Source: Aquifex aeolicus (lineage in GTDB: Bacteria; Aquificota; Aquificia; Aquificales; Aquificaceae). Taken from it: a stretch of DNA of 23,815 bases. The stretch is from the NCBI GenBank assembly GCA_015661465.1, contig DQVZ01000186.1:1-23815 (forward strand). The letters are read 5' to 3'. A program made the translations under genes and the position numbers. How positions within the stretch are numbered: the stretch's first letter is position 1; every line of letters begins with the position of its first letter. This document shows positions 1-9,675 of this stretch, piece after piece. The notes beneath the pieces were generated by a model that was not told where the DNA came from, ran no database searches, and saw only the letters and a list, made by a program, of their open reading frames with translations.

Positions 1-470
1 ATAACGTGGGAACCCAAGTCATTTAGCGGATAAATTCTTTTAGGCATAGCTTCAATAAATACTCCTGGCAATTTGTATTTATTTCTATAGAACTTTTCTA
101 TTTCGGAAGGTGTAAGGTCTATTTTCACAACAAAAGGTTCAAAACCTCTTCTGAGGACTCTTTCCTTATCAATTTCTATTCCAAAAAGCTTACGAATTTC
201 CTCTATTACAGTTTCAAGTTCTTTTTTTCTCAAGCGGTTTACATCTAGCACCATAACGTACCGGGGTATATCGTATGCTAATTTTTTTCCGTTCCTGTCG
301 TAGATGTCCCCTCTTGGTGGATAGAGATATCTCCTCCTTATATAGTTCCTCTCGGAAAGTTCCCTGTATTTCTTTCCCTCTAGGATTTGAAGCCTGAAAA
401 GATTTACCGTTATAACGATGAAACTTCCTATAGCCGATAAAAGCATTACTAAAAAACTACGTCTTTTCAT
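1..470 (-). CDS. mrdA: Penicillin-binding protein 2 (peptidoglycan transpeptidase), N-terminal part
   Basis: This gene runs off the left edge; about 156 N-terminal codons are present. The protein opens with a basic residue cluster and one membrane anchor (residues about 5-27), followed by the class B PBP signature PPRGDIYDRNGKKLA (about 51-65), which marks the start of the periplasmic dimerisation domain. The catalytic transpeptidase domain lies outside the window. In the family the protein cross-links peptidoglycan during rod elongation with RodA and MreC/MreD. The ATG at 468-470 lies inside the 3' end of mreD (14 bp overlap), so the two are probably translationally coupled; GGATAA just upstream is only a weak ribosome site. 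Family assignment is firm; PBP2 rather than a division PBP rests on the mreD neighbour. Confidence 0.9.
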   Translation of the reverse strand, partial: MKRRSFLVMLLSAIGSFIVITVNLFRLQILEGKKYRELSERNYIRRRYLYPPRGDIYDRNGKKLAYDIPRYVMVLDVNRLRKKELETVIEEIRKLFGIEIDKERVLRRGFEPFVVKIDLTPSEIEKFYRNKYKLPGVFIEAMPKRIYPLNDLGSHV

Positions 471-924
471 TTATCCTTTTACATACAAATTTACACAAAA
501 TCAAAATAAAGATTAAATCTATTGCGAGAGAAAATATTAGCGATTTTACTGTGAAATCTATTAAAAACCTCCTTTCAACTATAAAGATTAAAAGTATCTT
601 TCTAATGACCACTACAGCAGGAAGGATTGTAAACAACTCCACAAATAAATTCCTTACGAAAACAGTATAAGTCATTAACATGTAAATGTAAGTAAAAAGA
701 ACATTTAAGAGGGTAATAATTCCCCAGCTGTCAGTAATTGCATCTAAGAATAAACCTATCAAAAAGGCGGATATCAAGGCTTTTTCCCTTATAAAGTATG
801 AAGAAAACAAAATAAATATAAAGGAAAGGGAAGGTGTCAGAAATAGAGTTCCAAAGATTGGTGTAAATACTGCAGCCTGGAACACTGATATTAAGAGAGA
901 AGCAAAAATAAAAAGTAAAATCAT
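457..924 (-). CDS. mreD: Rod shape-determining protein MreD
   Basis: A small, very hydrophobic protein with about five predicted membrane spans. It contains the pattern FLIGLFLDAITDSWGI, matching the MreD hallmark of Gly, Asp and Leu/Ile in a central span followed by a short polar turn. MreD is an inner-membrane member of the elongasome, and the immediate downstream overlap with mrdA is the classic arrangement. A TTG at 937-939 would add five residues, but a perfect TATAAT (944 to 939, minus strand) overlaps that TTG. Transcription should begin near 932, so the ATG at 922-924, preceded by AGG, is the more credible start. Sequence identity in this family is low; the call combines hydrophobic profile, size and context. 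Confidence 0.82.
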   Translation of the reverse strand: MILLFIFASLLISVFQAAVFTPIFGTLFLTPSLSFIFILFSSYFIREKALISAFLIGLFLDAITDSWGIITLLNVLFTYIYMLMTYTVFVRNLFVELFTILPAVVVIRKILLIFIVERRFLIDFTVKSLIFSLAIDLIFILILCKFVCKRINEKT

Positions 925-938
925 CAACCTAAAACTCA

Positions 939-944
939 ATTATA
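939..944 (-). promoter_or_regulatory. -10 element for mreD-mrdA
   Basis: Minus-strand TATAAT, read from 944 to 939, stands 14 nt before the ATG at 924. It implies a leader of only about 7-8 nt containing AGG. No convincing -35 was seen. Confidence 0.5.
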
Positions 945-961
945 CGCGAGAGGTAAATGAT

Positions 962-967
962 TATATT
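962..967 (+). promoter_or_regulatory. -10-like element, apparently leaderless start of the 976 gene
   Basis: TATATT is followed by exactly 8 nt and then ATG 976. No Shine-Dalgarno is present, so the transcript would begin at or within a base of the start codon. The -35 region shows nothing close to consensus. Confidence 0.4.
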
Positions 968-975
968 AAAGTAAT

Positions 976-1479
976 ATGAAGTTATTATCTGCTCTATTGG
1001 TAACAATGGGATTTGTTTTGCCTGCAGAGTATGAAAAGGATAAGGATGAGTTAGTAAAAATTTACCATCAGCTTTTAAAGTTAGAGCAAGAAGCTAAAAG
1101 CGGAAAAATAGATACCAAATTTGTAGATAAATTAAATTCTATCGGTTATCCTCTGTATATGCTTTATCAAAAGTATAGGTATCAAAAGGACAAGAGTGAA
1201 ATACATCATAAACTCTACGGTATAGCTAAAAAACTTTACGAAGATTATCTTATGGTAAAAAGGGATATATTCCCAAGATTTGTAAAAATGGACGCTGAAA
1301 GAAATAATTTACCAGTTTGTTCAGTTGAAACTGTAGGAAAAGATAAGAGAAAACTTATAGTACGTGTAAAAAACCCTAAAGACGACAGGGAAATAATAAA
1401 AATTTATGAATCAACACAACTTTATTATGCAAATCGCATAGGTTTCGAAGTAATAGACTTTAGACCATGTAGGGAATAA
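976..1479 (+). CDS. Secreted protein of unknown function
   Basis: I do not recognise this 167-residue protein. The first ~17 residues (MKLLSALLVTMGFVLPA) look like a signal peptide, with a likely cut after LPA, so the mature protein should be periplasmic. The rest is highly charged and largely helical, with many Lys, Tyr and Glu. Two cysteines sit far apart in the mature part (in PVCSVE near 114 and RPCRE at the end) and could form a disulfide. It is the first gene of the rightward block that leads into the flagellar genes, divergent from mreD with only 51 bp between start codons. A flagellar or envelope role is inferred from position only. Confidence 0.7.
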   Translation: MKLLSALLVTMGFVLPAEYEKDKDELVKIYHQLLKLEQEAKSGKIDTKFVDKLNSIGYPLYMLYQKYRYQKDKSEIHHKLYGIAKKLYEDYLMVKRDIFPRFVKMDAERNNLPVCSVETVGKDKRKLIVRVKNPKDDREIIKIYESTQLYYANRIGFEVIDFRPCRE

Positions 1480-1500
1480 ATTTAGAGTATAGTGGGGGGT

Positions 1501-2568
1501 ATGGGTATAGAAAAACTTCATATCTTTCAAACATTTAATATCGACGGTTTAAAGTTTTTTTCTTCGAATCTTAAGTTTAATGAAGGGGATTTTTTAGAGA
1601 TATTTCTAAGACTCCTTAGTGAATCAGCAGAAACTTCTAATGATACTAAAACCCCAGAGAAATTTGATGGAAATTCATTGTTTTCTAAACAAGCTATTTT
1701 GCCAATAAACCTATTATTTTCTAATACGCAAGTAGAATACGACGGAGAGAATATATCTTGGAAAAATGAGAAAAATTTAAGTAATTTTCCAGACGACATT
1801 CCAAAATTAAATATCCCCTTAACTAATAATCCTGTATTTCTCGCATCTAACACAAATCTAGATGGAAATAATAAATATTTCCAAATTTCAGCGAAAAACG
1901 GAGAGTTAGGGTTTATTCATAAATCCTTCAGAGAAGGACATATACCTACACAGATTGATAACTATATCTTAAACCAGCAGGGTGATATAAAAATTTCGAA
2001 AAATTTAGATTTAAAGGACAGTAATATTGAGCAATATAAAAATGAAAGCCGAGCGGTTTACCATGAAAGCTTTTTTTACAATTCAAACTTTAAAACAGAA
2101 ACCTTAACTTCCAAAGGTAAATCTGAAAGGAAAGAGTATAAAAGCGGGGAAATCAATCACTCTGTTCAGATTGAAATAAAAGAACTACCCCGAGAAAGGA
2201 TAAAAGTTCAAGAGTCTGAGAAAAGTTTAAGGTTAAAAGATTTTAGAATTTTTGAAAAGGACGGTGAAAAAAAGGTAACGGTAAAATTCAAAGAGCTTGG
2301 ATTTGAAATAAGATTTCTTCAGGATACAGCAAAGCTTAAGTTCACCTTAAATCAGCAACTTGCCAACTTTATAACTTCTTACGATGTCGTGAGAATTTCG
2401 CAGATATTTCAGAGCCTTGGTGTGAAATTGGAAAGCGTTAGCATAAATGGTCAAGAAATATACGGTAGGGACAAAAATAAAGATAGAGGTAATATAAGAT
2501 TAGATGAATCTACTCACAAGAACAATAATACTTCTGGCTGTAATAGTTCTTTCAGCGTTTTCCTTTAA
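1501..2568 (+). CDS. Probable flagellar hook-length control protein, FliK-like
   Basis: The N-terminal ~240 residues are Asn/Ser/Lys-rich, low in structure and without recognisable domains. The last ~110 residues alternate basic and hydrophobic strands (VTVKFKELGFEIRFLQD, then a helical QQLANFITSYDVVRISQIFQSLG, then VKLESVSINGQ). That is the layout of the conserved C-terminal domain of FliK, which in known systems senses hook length and switches the export gate through FlhB. Position upstream of flgB-flgC-fliE-fliF supports this. A GTG at 1492 is possible, but the ATG at 1501 follows a GGGGGG run and also a TATAGT 7 nt upstream. The call rests on domain architecture and context, since the family diverges strongly. 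Confidence 0.5.
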   Translation: MGIEKLHIFQTFNIDGLKFFSSNLKFNEGDFLEIFLRLLSESAETSNDTKTPEKFDGNSLFSKQAILPINLLFSNTQVEYDGENISWKNEKNLSNFPDDIPKLNIPLTNNPVFLASNTNLDGNNKYFQISAKNGELGFIHKSFREGHIPTQIDNYILNQQGDIKISKNLDLKDSNIEQYKNESRAVYHESFFYNSNFKTETLTSKGKSERKEYKSGEINHSVQIEIKELPRERIKVQESEKSLRLKDFRIFEKDGEKKVTVKFKELGFEIRFLQDTAKLKFTLNQQLANFITSYDVVRISQIFQSLGVKLESVSINGQEIYGRDKNKDRGNIRLDESTHKNNNTSGCNSSFSVFL

Positions 2569-4291
2569 CGCTTTAACTACGGATAAAGAAGAAGCATCTA
2601 AGATTTATTACGAGATAGCTTTAAAGGCGCTTCATTTAAACGATTATGAGGATGCCCTTGTTTTCTTTTCAAAGGCTTTATCTTTAGCTCCTAGTAGTAA
2701 ATACGGTGAACTCTCTTACCTTTATTACGGTTTGACTTACGCTCTATATTCCTATCACTTAGGCAATAAAGAAGGAATTTTTTCCGCAATAGGATACTTG
2801 AATCAATACACTTTCTATTATAAAAAGCCCGAATACCTTATACTCCAACGGGAATTTTTGGGAGACTCATACCTTTTAGTAGCTTGGTATGAAGACGCGA
2901 TGAACATATATGCTAACCTATACGGGGATACGAAAAAAAAGAAATACCTTATAAAATATGCATTCATTTCAGCTCTTTACGGAGATTACACAGGATATAA
3001 CGAGCTTAGAAGGCTAAAAAGTCTTCCAAAAGATTATTTATACCTCTATCACCTTGCTCTCGGAATATACAGTATTGATTTTGGAAGAAATAAAGAAGCT
3101 CTGCAACATTTAACGAAAGCATTAGAACTTAATCCTTTTCTTAGATACGATGTTCACTTCAATTACTATACAGGTCTGGCTTATTACAAGAATGGAAAAA
3201 TTTGGCGTTCTATGCTTTTCTTCTTAAGGGCTAAGGACCTGGACAAGTTTGGACTTTACAGAACAATGCTAAATTACTACCTTACACAGGTTTATCTGGC
3301 AACTAACAATTTCTCCGAAGCTTACGAGATTTACAAGGAGATATTTAAGGAAATTTTTTACAACTCTATTTACAAAGTTATCTACTCCAATTACTGGCTA
3401 AACGAGGAATTTCTAAAACGATACGAGGATTTTAAGTTTTACTACGATGTAATTTTACAGATAGGATGGCTCTCTACCGGGAAGAAAATTGTGGGCTATT
3501 CTCTATTGGCTCTCTACAACAAAGCTCTTAAAAGTAAAAATCTCTCTGAAGAAGAAAAAGTTTTCATGGAAACAATTAAATTTGAAAACACAGATTTTGT
3601 TATGAATAAGGAACTCTTTTCTTTTAAAAAACAATTGGATGTTTTAAATCGAAAGCTTTCTCTAATGGATGTTGAAGAAAGTGCAGAATTTATAGTAAAT
3701 CTGTATAAGACCCATAGGAATAACTTCTTAACGATTTTTTACAAACCCGATTCCCTCTTTGTTCTCGCGCGTGCTCTTGTATATACAGGAGATAAGGAAT
3801 TTTTAAAAATAGCTAAACTTCTACCGAACACTCCAGAACTTAAATTTCTTAAAGCTAAATACTGGTTTTCTAAGGGTAGAAAAGAAGTAGCCAAAAGATT
3901 CTTAAAAGATTCCATAAACAATTTAGAAGGAATAGATAAATTGGAAGCTATGTTGCTGCTGTATTACCTTATTGAAAATCCCTATATAGATGAAGTCTTG
4001 AAGTTAGCTAGGGAGTATAAGGAACTTGAAAATTATTTCCCTTACATGTATAGACTTGCGGGAGATATTTACTATGACAAGGGTATGTATAGAAAGGCTT
4101 TATTAATGTATAAGGAATTTTTACAGAATTATAAGGCAAAAGATGATATTTACGGTGCTACACTGGTTAAGATGGGGGTTTTGGCAGAGGTATTACAGGA
4201 CAAGAAAACAGTTGATTTTGTAGTAAAAGAAGCAAAAGGCTTTAAAAACCTATGGAGTGAAGCTATATTAACATTATGGGGAGGCAGCTGA
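2504..4291 (+). CDS. Secreted tetratricopeptide-repeat protein
   Basis: A 595-residue protein with an N-terminal signal peptide or anchor (MNLLTRTIILLAVIVLSAFSF) followed almost entirely by paired helices. TPR-type repeats are clearest at about residues 28-62 (ALHLNDYEDALVFFSKALSLAP), about 190-215 (RNKEALQHLTKALELNPF), about 220-245, and again near the C-terminus (DIYYDKGMYRKALLMYKEFL). Aromatic residues are unusually frequent. TPR proteins act as scaffolds or chaperones; this one would act in the periplasm or at the membrane. Its start lies 65 bp inside the preceding FliK-like gene, and its stop TGA shares sequence with the flgB ribosome site region, so it is almost certainly co-transcribed with the flagellar genes. 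Partner unknown; a flagellar assembly role is inference from position. Confidence 0.75.
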   Translation: MNLLTRTIILLAVIVLSAFSFNALTTDKEEASKIYYEIALKALHLNDYEDALVFFSKALSLAPSSKYGELSYLYYGLTYALYSYHLGNKEGIFSAIGYLNQYTFYYKKPEYLILQREFLGDSYLLVAWYEDAMNIYANLYGDTKKKKYLIKYAFISALYGDYTGYNELRRLKSLPKDYLYLYHLALGIYSIDFGRNKEALQHLTKALELNPFLRYDVHFNYYTGLAYYKNGKIWRSMLFFLRAKDLDKFGLYRTMLNYYLTQVYLATNNFSEAYEIYKEIFKEIFYNSIYKVIYSNYWLNEEFLKRYEDFKFYYDVILQIGWLSTGKKIVGYSLLALYNKALKSKNLSEEEKVFMETIKFENTDFVMNKELFSFKKQLDVLNRKLSLMDVEESAEFIVNLYKTHRNNFLTIFYKPDSLFVLARALVYTGDKEFLKIAKLLPNTPELKFLKAKYWFSKGRKEVAKRFLKDSINNLEGIDKLEAMLLLYYLIENPYIDEVLKLAREYKELENYFPYMYRLAGDIYYDKGMYRKALLMYKEFLQNYKAKDDIYGATLVKMGVLAEVLQDKKTVDFVVKEAKGFKNLWSEAILTLWGGS

Positions 4292-4666
4292 ATGGATATC
4301 TTTAGGGGGGTAAATGAATTAAAGTACTATCTTGATTACACTTGGAAAAGACATAAGGTTCTTTTGAGTAATCTCGCAAATGCCGACACACCAAATTACA
4401 GAAGAAGGGATTTAGTTTTTAAAGTAGAAGAACCGAATGTTCCTTTGAAAACCACTAAAGAAAAACACATAAACAACTTTAGAAAGTTTGAGGTCAAGAT
4501 AGTAGAGGATAAAAGTAGTATTAAGGGAAATGACAGAAACAATGTAAGTATAGAAAGAGAAATTGCTCAGCTGGTAAAAAATAGGTTGGCTTATGAAATC
4601 TACTTGAAGTTTTCTACAGGCAGCTTAAATACCCTGAATAGGGTTATTAAAGGGAGGGCTGAATGA
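4292..4666 (+). CDS. flgB: Flagellar proximal rod protein FlgB
   Basis: 124 residues, the usual FlgB size. The N-terminal motif LSNLANADTPNYRRRDLVF is the rod/hook-family signature (N-x-A-N-x-x-T-P-x-Y-x-R), and the C-terminal stretch about residues 85-115 is amphipathic helix that pairs with the N-terminal helix. FlgB forms the innermost rod ring on the FliE adaptor. A strong GGGGAGG at 4278-4284 precedes the ATG. The start follows the stop of the TPR gene with no gap, and the end overlaps flgC by 4 bp (ATGA). Confidence 0.93.
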   Translation: MDIFRGVNELKYYLDYTWKRHKVLLSNLANADTPNYRRRDLVFKVEEPNVPLKTTKEKHINNFRKFEVKIVEDKSSIKGNDRNNVSIEREIAQLVKNRLAYEIYLKFSTGSLNTLNRVIKGRAE

Positions 4667-5067
4667 TGGATATATTTGATGCCCTTGATTTGAGTGCTTA
4701 CGGAATGTATGCACAAAGGGTAAGAATGAATACTATAGCATCTAATCTTGCAAATTATGAGGCTTACAAAAGCGACGGAACACCCTTTCAAAGATTAGTT
4801 CCCTTATTCCAAGCGGTAGAAAATCCAAAAGATTCTTCAGAGGTTTATGTTGTGGTTAAGGAAATCCGGGAACTTCCTGGCTTCAAACTCATTTACGACC
4901 CGGATAACCCGAACGCGGATGAGAAAGGGTACGTAAGGCTTCCCGATATAGAACCCGTTAAAGAGATGGTTGATATGATTACTGCGGTGAGAAGTTATGA
5001 GGCAAACCTAAAGGCTTTTACCTTGACTAAAGAAATTTTTGAAAGAACTTTTGAGGCATGGAAGTAA
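4663..5067 (+). CDS. flgC: Flagellar proximal rod protein FlgC
   Basis: 134 residues with the rod-family N-terminus MNTIASNLANYEAYKSDGTPFQR and the FlgC C-terminal block PDIEPVKEMVDMITAVRSYEANLKAF, in which the MVDM and RSYEAN elements are diagnostic. The start codon overlaps the flgB stop as ATGA; a second ATG directly follows at 4666, so the exact first residue is uncertain by one. GGGAGG ends about 7 nt upstream. It overlaps fliE by 10 bp. In the family it polymerises next to FlgB in the proximal rod. Confidence 0.95.
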   Translation: MMDIFDALDLSAYGMYAQRVRMNTIASNLANYEAYKSDGTPFQRLVPLFQAVENPKDSSEVYVVVKEIRELPGFKLIYDPDNPNADEKGYVRLPDIEPVKEMVDMITAVRSYEANLKAFTLTKEIFERTFEAWK

Positions 5068-5339
5068 AGAAGTTAGGATTTATACCTTCTCTTTTTGTGA
5101 ATCGGCAGCTTCTTCAGGAAAAAGATATAGTGGAAAATTTTAAGAGCTTTGTAGAGTGGGTTAACGAGAAACAGTTAAGGTCCAAAAATCTTAAGAAAAG
5201 GGTTCTCCGTGGAGAAGACATACCTCTACACCAAATAGTACTGGAAGCGGAAAAGGCTAAGGTAGCTTTAAATCTGCTGATAGAGGTCAGAAACAAACTC
5301 CTTGAAGCTTACAAGGAACTTATGAAGATGCAAGTTTAA
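5058..5339 (+). CDS. fliE: Flagellar rod-MS-ring adaptor FliE
   Basis: 93 residues, typical of FliE. The diagnostic C-terminal part is EDIPLHQIVLEAEKAKVALN followed by LLIEVRNKLLEAYKELMKMQV, matching the family pattern of a D-x-H-x-V/T-x-x-A segment and a long amphipathic C-terminal helix ending in 'Y-x-E-l-m-x-M-x-V'. FliE links the FliF ring to the FlgB rod. Its start lies inside the flgC end, and only one base separates its stop from the fliF ATG, a contiguous flgB-flgC-fliE-fliF order seen in many bacteria. Confidence 0.92.
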   Translation: MEVKKLGFIPSLFVNRQLLQEKDIVENFKSFVEWVNEKQLRSKNLKKRVLRGEDIPLHQIVLEAEKAKVALNLLIEVRNKLLEAYKELMKMQV

Positions 5340-5340
5340 A

Positions 5341-6807
5341 ATGGATAAACTCAAAGAGTACTTTAAACTCTTAAGAGGTAAATTTAACAAACTCACCCCA
5401 TTTCAAAAGACCCTATCAATAGGCTTACCTTTATTATTACTTTCGCTCGTAGCTGTAGCGTTAATATACTTGACACAAGAAAACTATACAGTCCTGTATA
5501 CCGGCCTGTCTGCAGAAGATTTAAATAGTGTAGTAACCGAGCTTGATAAAGAAGGCATAAAATATAAAATTTCCCCGGACGGCAGAACTATTTACGTTCC
5601 GGAAAGTGTGGCAAGGGAATTGAGAATAAAACTCGCGGCAAAGGGGGTCCCTAAAAAGGGGATAGTGGGTTATGAGCTTTTTGATAAAAGTGGTATAGCA
5701 TTATCACGTTTTCAGCAACTGGTCAACTTCAAAAGGGCTATTGAAGGAGAGCTTTCGAGAACTATAACGAGCCTGGAGTGTGTTGATTACGCAAGGGTTC
5801 ATATAGTGCTTCCCGAAAAAAGTATTTTTATAAGGGAAGAAAAGGAAGCGAAGGCTTCGGTATTTGTGAAACTAAAACCCGGTTGTGAGCTTTCTGGTGA
5901 ACAGGTAAAAGCTATAAGAAATCTCGTTGCTGGAAGTGTAGAAAACCTGAAACCTTCACAGGTTGTAGTCATAGATGATAAAGGGAGAGACTTAACGGCT
6001 TACTTTGATGAAGAAAATTCCCACTTACAAGTATCGCAGCTGAAAATAAAAAGGGAGTTTGAAAAAAATATAGAAAGAAAAATACAGAGAACCCTTGAAA
6101 GCGTTCTGGGATACGGAAAAGCGAAAGTAAACGTTTCTGCGGAACTTGATTTTTCTTCAATAAAGAAGAGAGAAGAATTGTATGACCCTGACCTAACTGC
6201 AGTTGTAAGTGAACAAAAGAAGAAAGAGAGAACTATAACTTCACAAGCTATGGGGATTCCCGGAACACAAGCAAACATTCCGCCCGCAACTGGAGCCGGT
6301 CAAGGTGGAGAGGTAATTACCGAAAGAAAGGAAACCATAACAAATTATGAGGTGAGTAAAAGGGAAATATACTACGAAGATAACACTATAAAGGTCAAAA
6401 GAATAAGTGTCGGCGTAATTATAGATAAAGATTTACAAGTAAATGTGGAAGATTTAAAGAATCTCATAATAGCTTCTGCAGGACTTGACCCAAAAAGGGG
6501 AGACAGAATATCGGTAATAAGTTTGCCCTTTACAAAGCCACCTACAGTTGAGGAAAAACCTACTGTGCCTCTCTATATCTATGGAGTTATAGCGCTTGTA
6601 TCTCTTCTGATTCTCGGTTTAATTGTCTTTGGCTTACTCAGACTTATTAAAGGAAAAGCCCCTTCTCCGACACCTGCTACAACTCCTACAGTTTCCATGG
6701 TTGAAGAGGTAAGGAAAAAGAGCCCCTATGAGGAACTCCTCGAGATAGCAAGGAATGAACCGGAAAGGGTTGCTATGGTTATAAAAAAATGGTTAAGAGA
6801 AAGCTAA
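5341..6807 (+). CDS. fliF: Flagellar MS-ring protein FliF
   Basis: 488 residues. Membrane span 1 lies at about residues 25-45 and span 2 at about 412-436, with the large periplasmic ring-building region between them. The YscJ/FliF domain carries YTVLYTGLSAEDLNSVVTEL and GYELFDKSGIALSRFQQ, both family signatures. After span 2 a proline-rich linker leads to the cytosolic FliG-binding tail (YEELLEIARNEPERVAMVIKKWL). The expected fliG does not follow: the next gene, ahcY, converges and begins its stop 7 bp after the fliF TAA. The flagellar run therefore ends here and the C-ring genes must lie elsewhere. Confidence 0.97.
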   Translation: MDKLKEYFKLLRGKFNKLTPFQKTLSIGLPLLLLSLVAVALIYLTQENYTVLYTGLSAEDLNSVVTELDKEGIKYKISPDGRTIYVPESVARELRIKLAAKGVPKKGIVGYELFDKSGIALSRFQQLVNFKRAIEGELSRTITSLECVDYARVHIVLPEKSIFIREEKEAKASVFVKLKPGCELSGEQVKAIRNLVAGSVENLKPSQVVVIDDKGRDLTAYFDEENSHLQVSQLKIKREFEKNIERKIQRTLESVLGYGKAKVNVSAELDFSSIKKREELYDPDLTAVVSEQKKKERTITSQAMGIPGTQANIPPATGAGQGGEVITERKETITNYEVSKREIYYEDNTIKVKRISVGVIIDKDLQVNVEDLKNLIIASAGLDPKRGDRISVISLPFTKPPTVEEKPTVPLYIYGVIALVSLLILGLIVFGLLRLIKGKAPSPTPATTPTVSMVEEVRKKSPYEELLEIARNEPERVAMVIKKWLRES

Positions 6808-6814
6808 AGAAAAA

Positions 6815-8564
<1,750 letters not shown>

Positions 8565-8572
8565 AACTTAAC

Positions 8573-8582
8573 AGTTTAAAAT
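8573..8582. promoter_or_regulatory. Overlapping divergent -10-like elements of purE and murG
   Basis: Plus strand TAAAAT (8577-8582) is 7 nt before the murG ATG. Minus strand TAAACT (8578 to 8573) is 8 nt before the purE ATG. The two hexamers share two bases. Neither gene has a Shine-Dalgarno, and only 25 bp separate the start codons, so both transcripts would be leaderless or nearly so. The -35 regions fall inside the opposing genes and are not close to consensus. Confidence 0.42.
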
Positions 8583-8589
8583 ATTCGAA

Positions 8590-9624
8590 ATGATTGCAGT
8601 ATCGGGAGGAGGAACAGGCGGACACTTCTTTCCTGCAATAGCTTTCATAGATTATGCCAAAAACAAAGAGAAGATTAAGTTCATAGGAGCAAAAAGAGGA
8701 ATAGAATACAAACTCAAAGACTTAATAAAGGTGGATAGTCTTTTTTTAAATGTATACCCCTTCAGAGGTTTAGGGATGAAGGATAAGTTAAAAGCAGTTT
8801 TAAGCTTTATATCTTCACAAAGAGAAATAAACAGATTCTTAACGGAAGATTTCAAAGCTTTAGTTTTCGGAGGGTATACATCCTTACCCTTAGGACTGAA
8901 TGCGATTATCAAAGGTAAAAAACTTTACGTACACGAACAGAATTCTATTCCCAGCAGAACCAATAGACTTTTATCAAAGAAAGCAGAGAAGGTATTTATC
9001 ACATTTGAATACACCAGAAGGTATTTCAAATCGGCAATAAGAACAGGATTGCCATTAAGAAAAGAAGTAAAGGGAAAGGTTTCCAAAGAAGAAGCTAAAG
9101 AAAAGCTTAAACTGAATCCGGAAAAGTACACACTTCTCATTTTTGGGGGTTCACAGGGAGCGTTATTTTTAAATGAACTTACGGTAAAGATTTGTGATAA
9201 ATTACCTCCGGAGATTCAAATACTTTTGATAAGCGGTGAATCCCATTACGAGAAATTCAAGCATTATGAAAGGGAAAATTTAAAAATAATTCCCTTTTCT
9301 CTTGAGATGAATATAGTATTTTCGGCTTCCGATTTTGCGATAAGTAGAGCTGGAGCTTCAGCTATAACGGAACTTTCATGCTATGCTATTCCTTCCATTT
9401 TTATTCCTTTTCCTTACGCTGTAGATGACCATCAATTTTACAACGCTAAAGAAATTGAAGAACTGGGAGGAGGTATAGTAATAAGGCAGGAGAAAGCAAC
9501 GCCTGAAAAGATTTTAAGGGGTTTAGAGAATCTTTTAAACAATAGGGATACATTTTCAAGCAAATTCAGGAGTTTTTTTATAGAAGGAGCCGAGGAAAAT
9601 ATTTACAATCAATTACTCGAGTAG
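8590..9624 (+). CDS. murG: UDP-N-acetylglucosamine--MurNAc-(pentapeptide) pyrophosphoryl-undecaprenol N-acetylglucosamine transferase
   Basis: Membrane-associated GT28 glycosyltransferase that makes lipid II from lipid I. The N-terminal domain begins with SGGGTGGHFFPAIA (about 5-18), the first G loop with the conserved His. HEQNSIPSRTNR (about 117-128) follows, then the second G loop LIFGGSQGALFLNEL. The donor-site block SRAGASAITELSCYAIPSIF is followed by PYAVDDHQFYNA. Length 344 is normal. It stands alone, divergent from purE and convergent with purF, separate from the usual mur/fts cluster. Confidence 0.96.
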   Translation: MIAVSGGGTGGHFFPAIAFIDYAKNKEKIKFIGAKRGIEYKLKDLIKVDSLFLNVYPFRGLGMKDKLKAVLSFISSQREINRFLTEDFKALVFGGYTSLPLGLNAIIKGKKLYVHEQNSIPSRTNRLLSKKAEKVFITFEYTRRYFKSAIRTGLPLRKEVKGKVSKEEAKEKLKLNPEKYTLLIFGGSQGALFLNELTVKICDKLPPEIQILLISGESHYEKFKHYERENLKIIPFSLEMNIVFSASDFAISRAGASAITELSCYAIPSIFIPFPYAVDDHQFYNAKEIEELGGGIVIRQEKATPEKILRGLENLLNNRDTFSSKFRSFFIEGAEENIYNQLLE

Positions 9625-9675
9625 AAGAACGGCGGATTTTAACCTCAAAATGTATTTCGGTCAGCTTTACAATAC

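Noticed and set aside
433..440. GCCGATAA on the plus strand, matching a sigma-28 flagellar -10
   Set aside because: It lies inside mrdA, has no TAAA at the right distance upstream, and its bases simply encode part of the membrane anchor on the other strand.
937..939. TTG at 937-939 as the mreD start
   Set aside because: A perfect TATAAT overlaps it, so transcription should begin downstream of it.
1527..1853. 108-codon frame antisense to the FliK-like gene
   Set aside because: No ribosome site or promoter, Ser/Phe-rich shadow composition, and it breaks the operon logic of the plus strand.
6000..6278. Antisense frames within fliF (92 and 63 codons)
   Set aside because: Phe/Ser-rich reverse reading of Lys/Glu-rich codons, a known artefact in this kind of genome.
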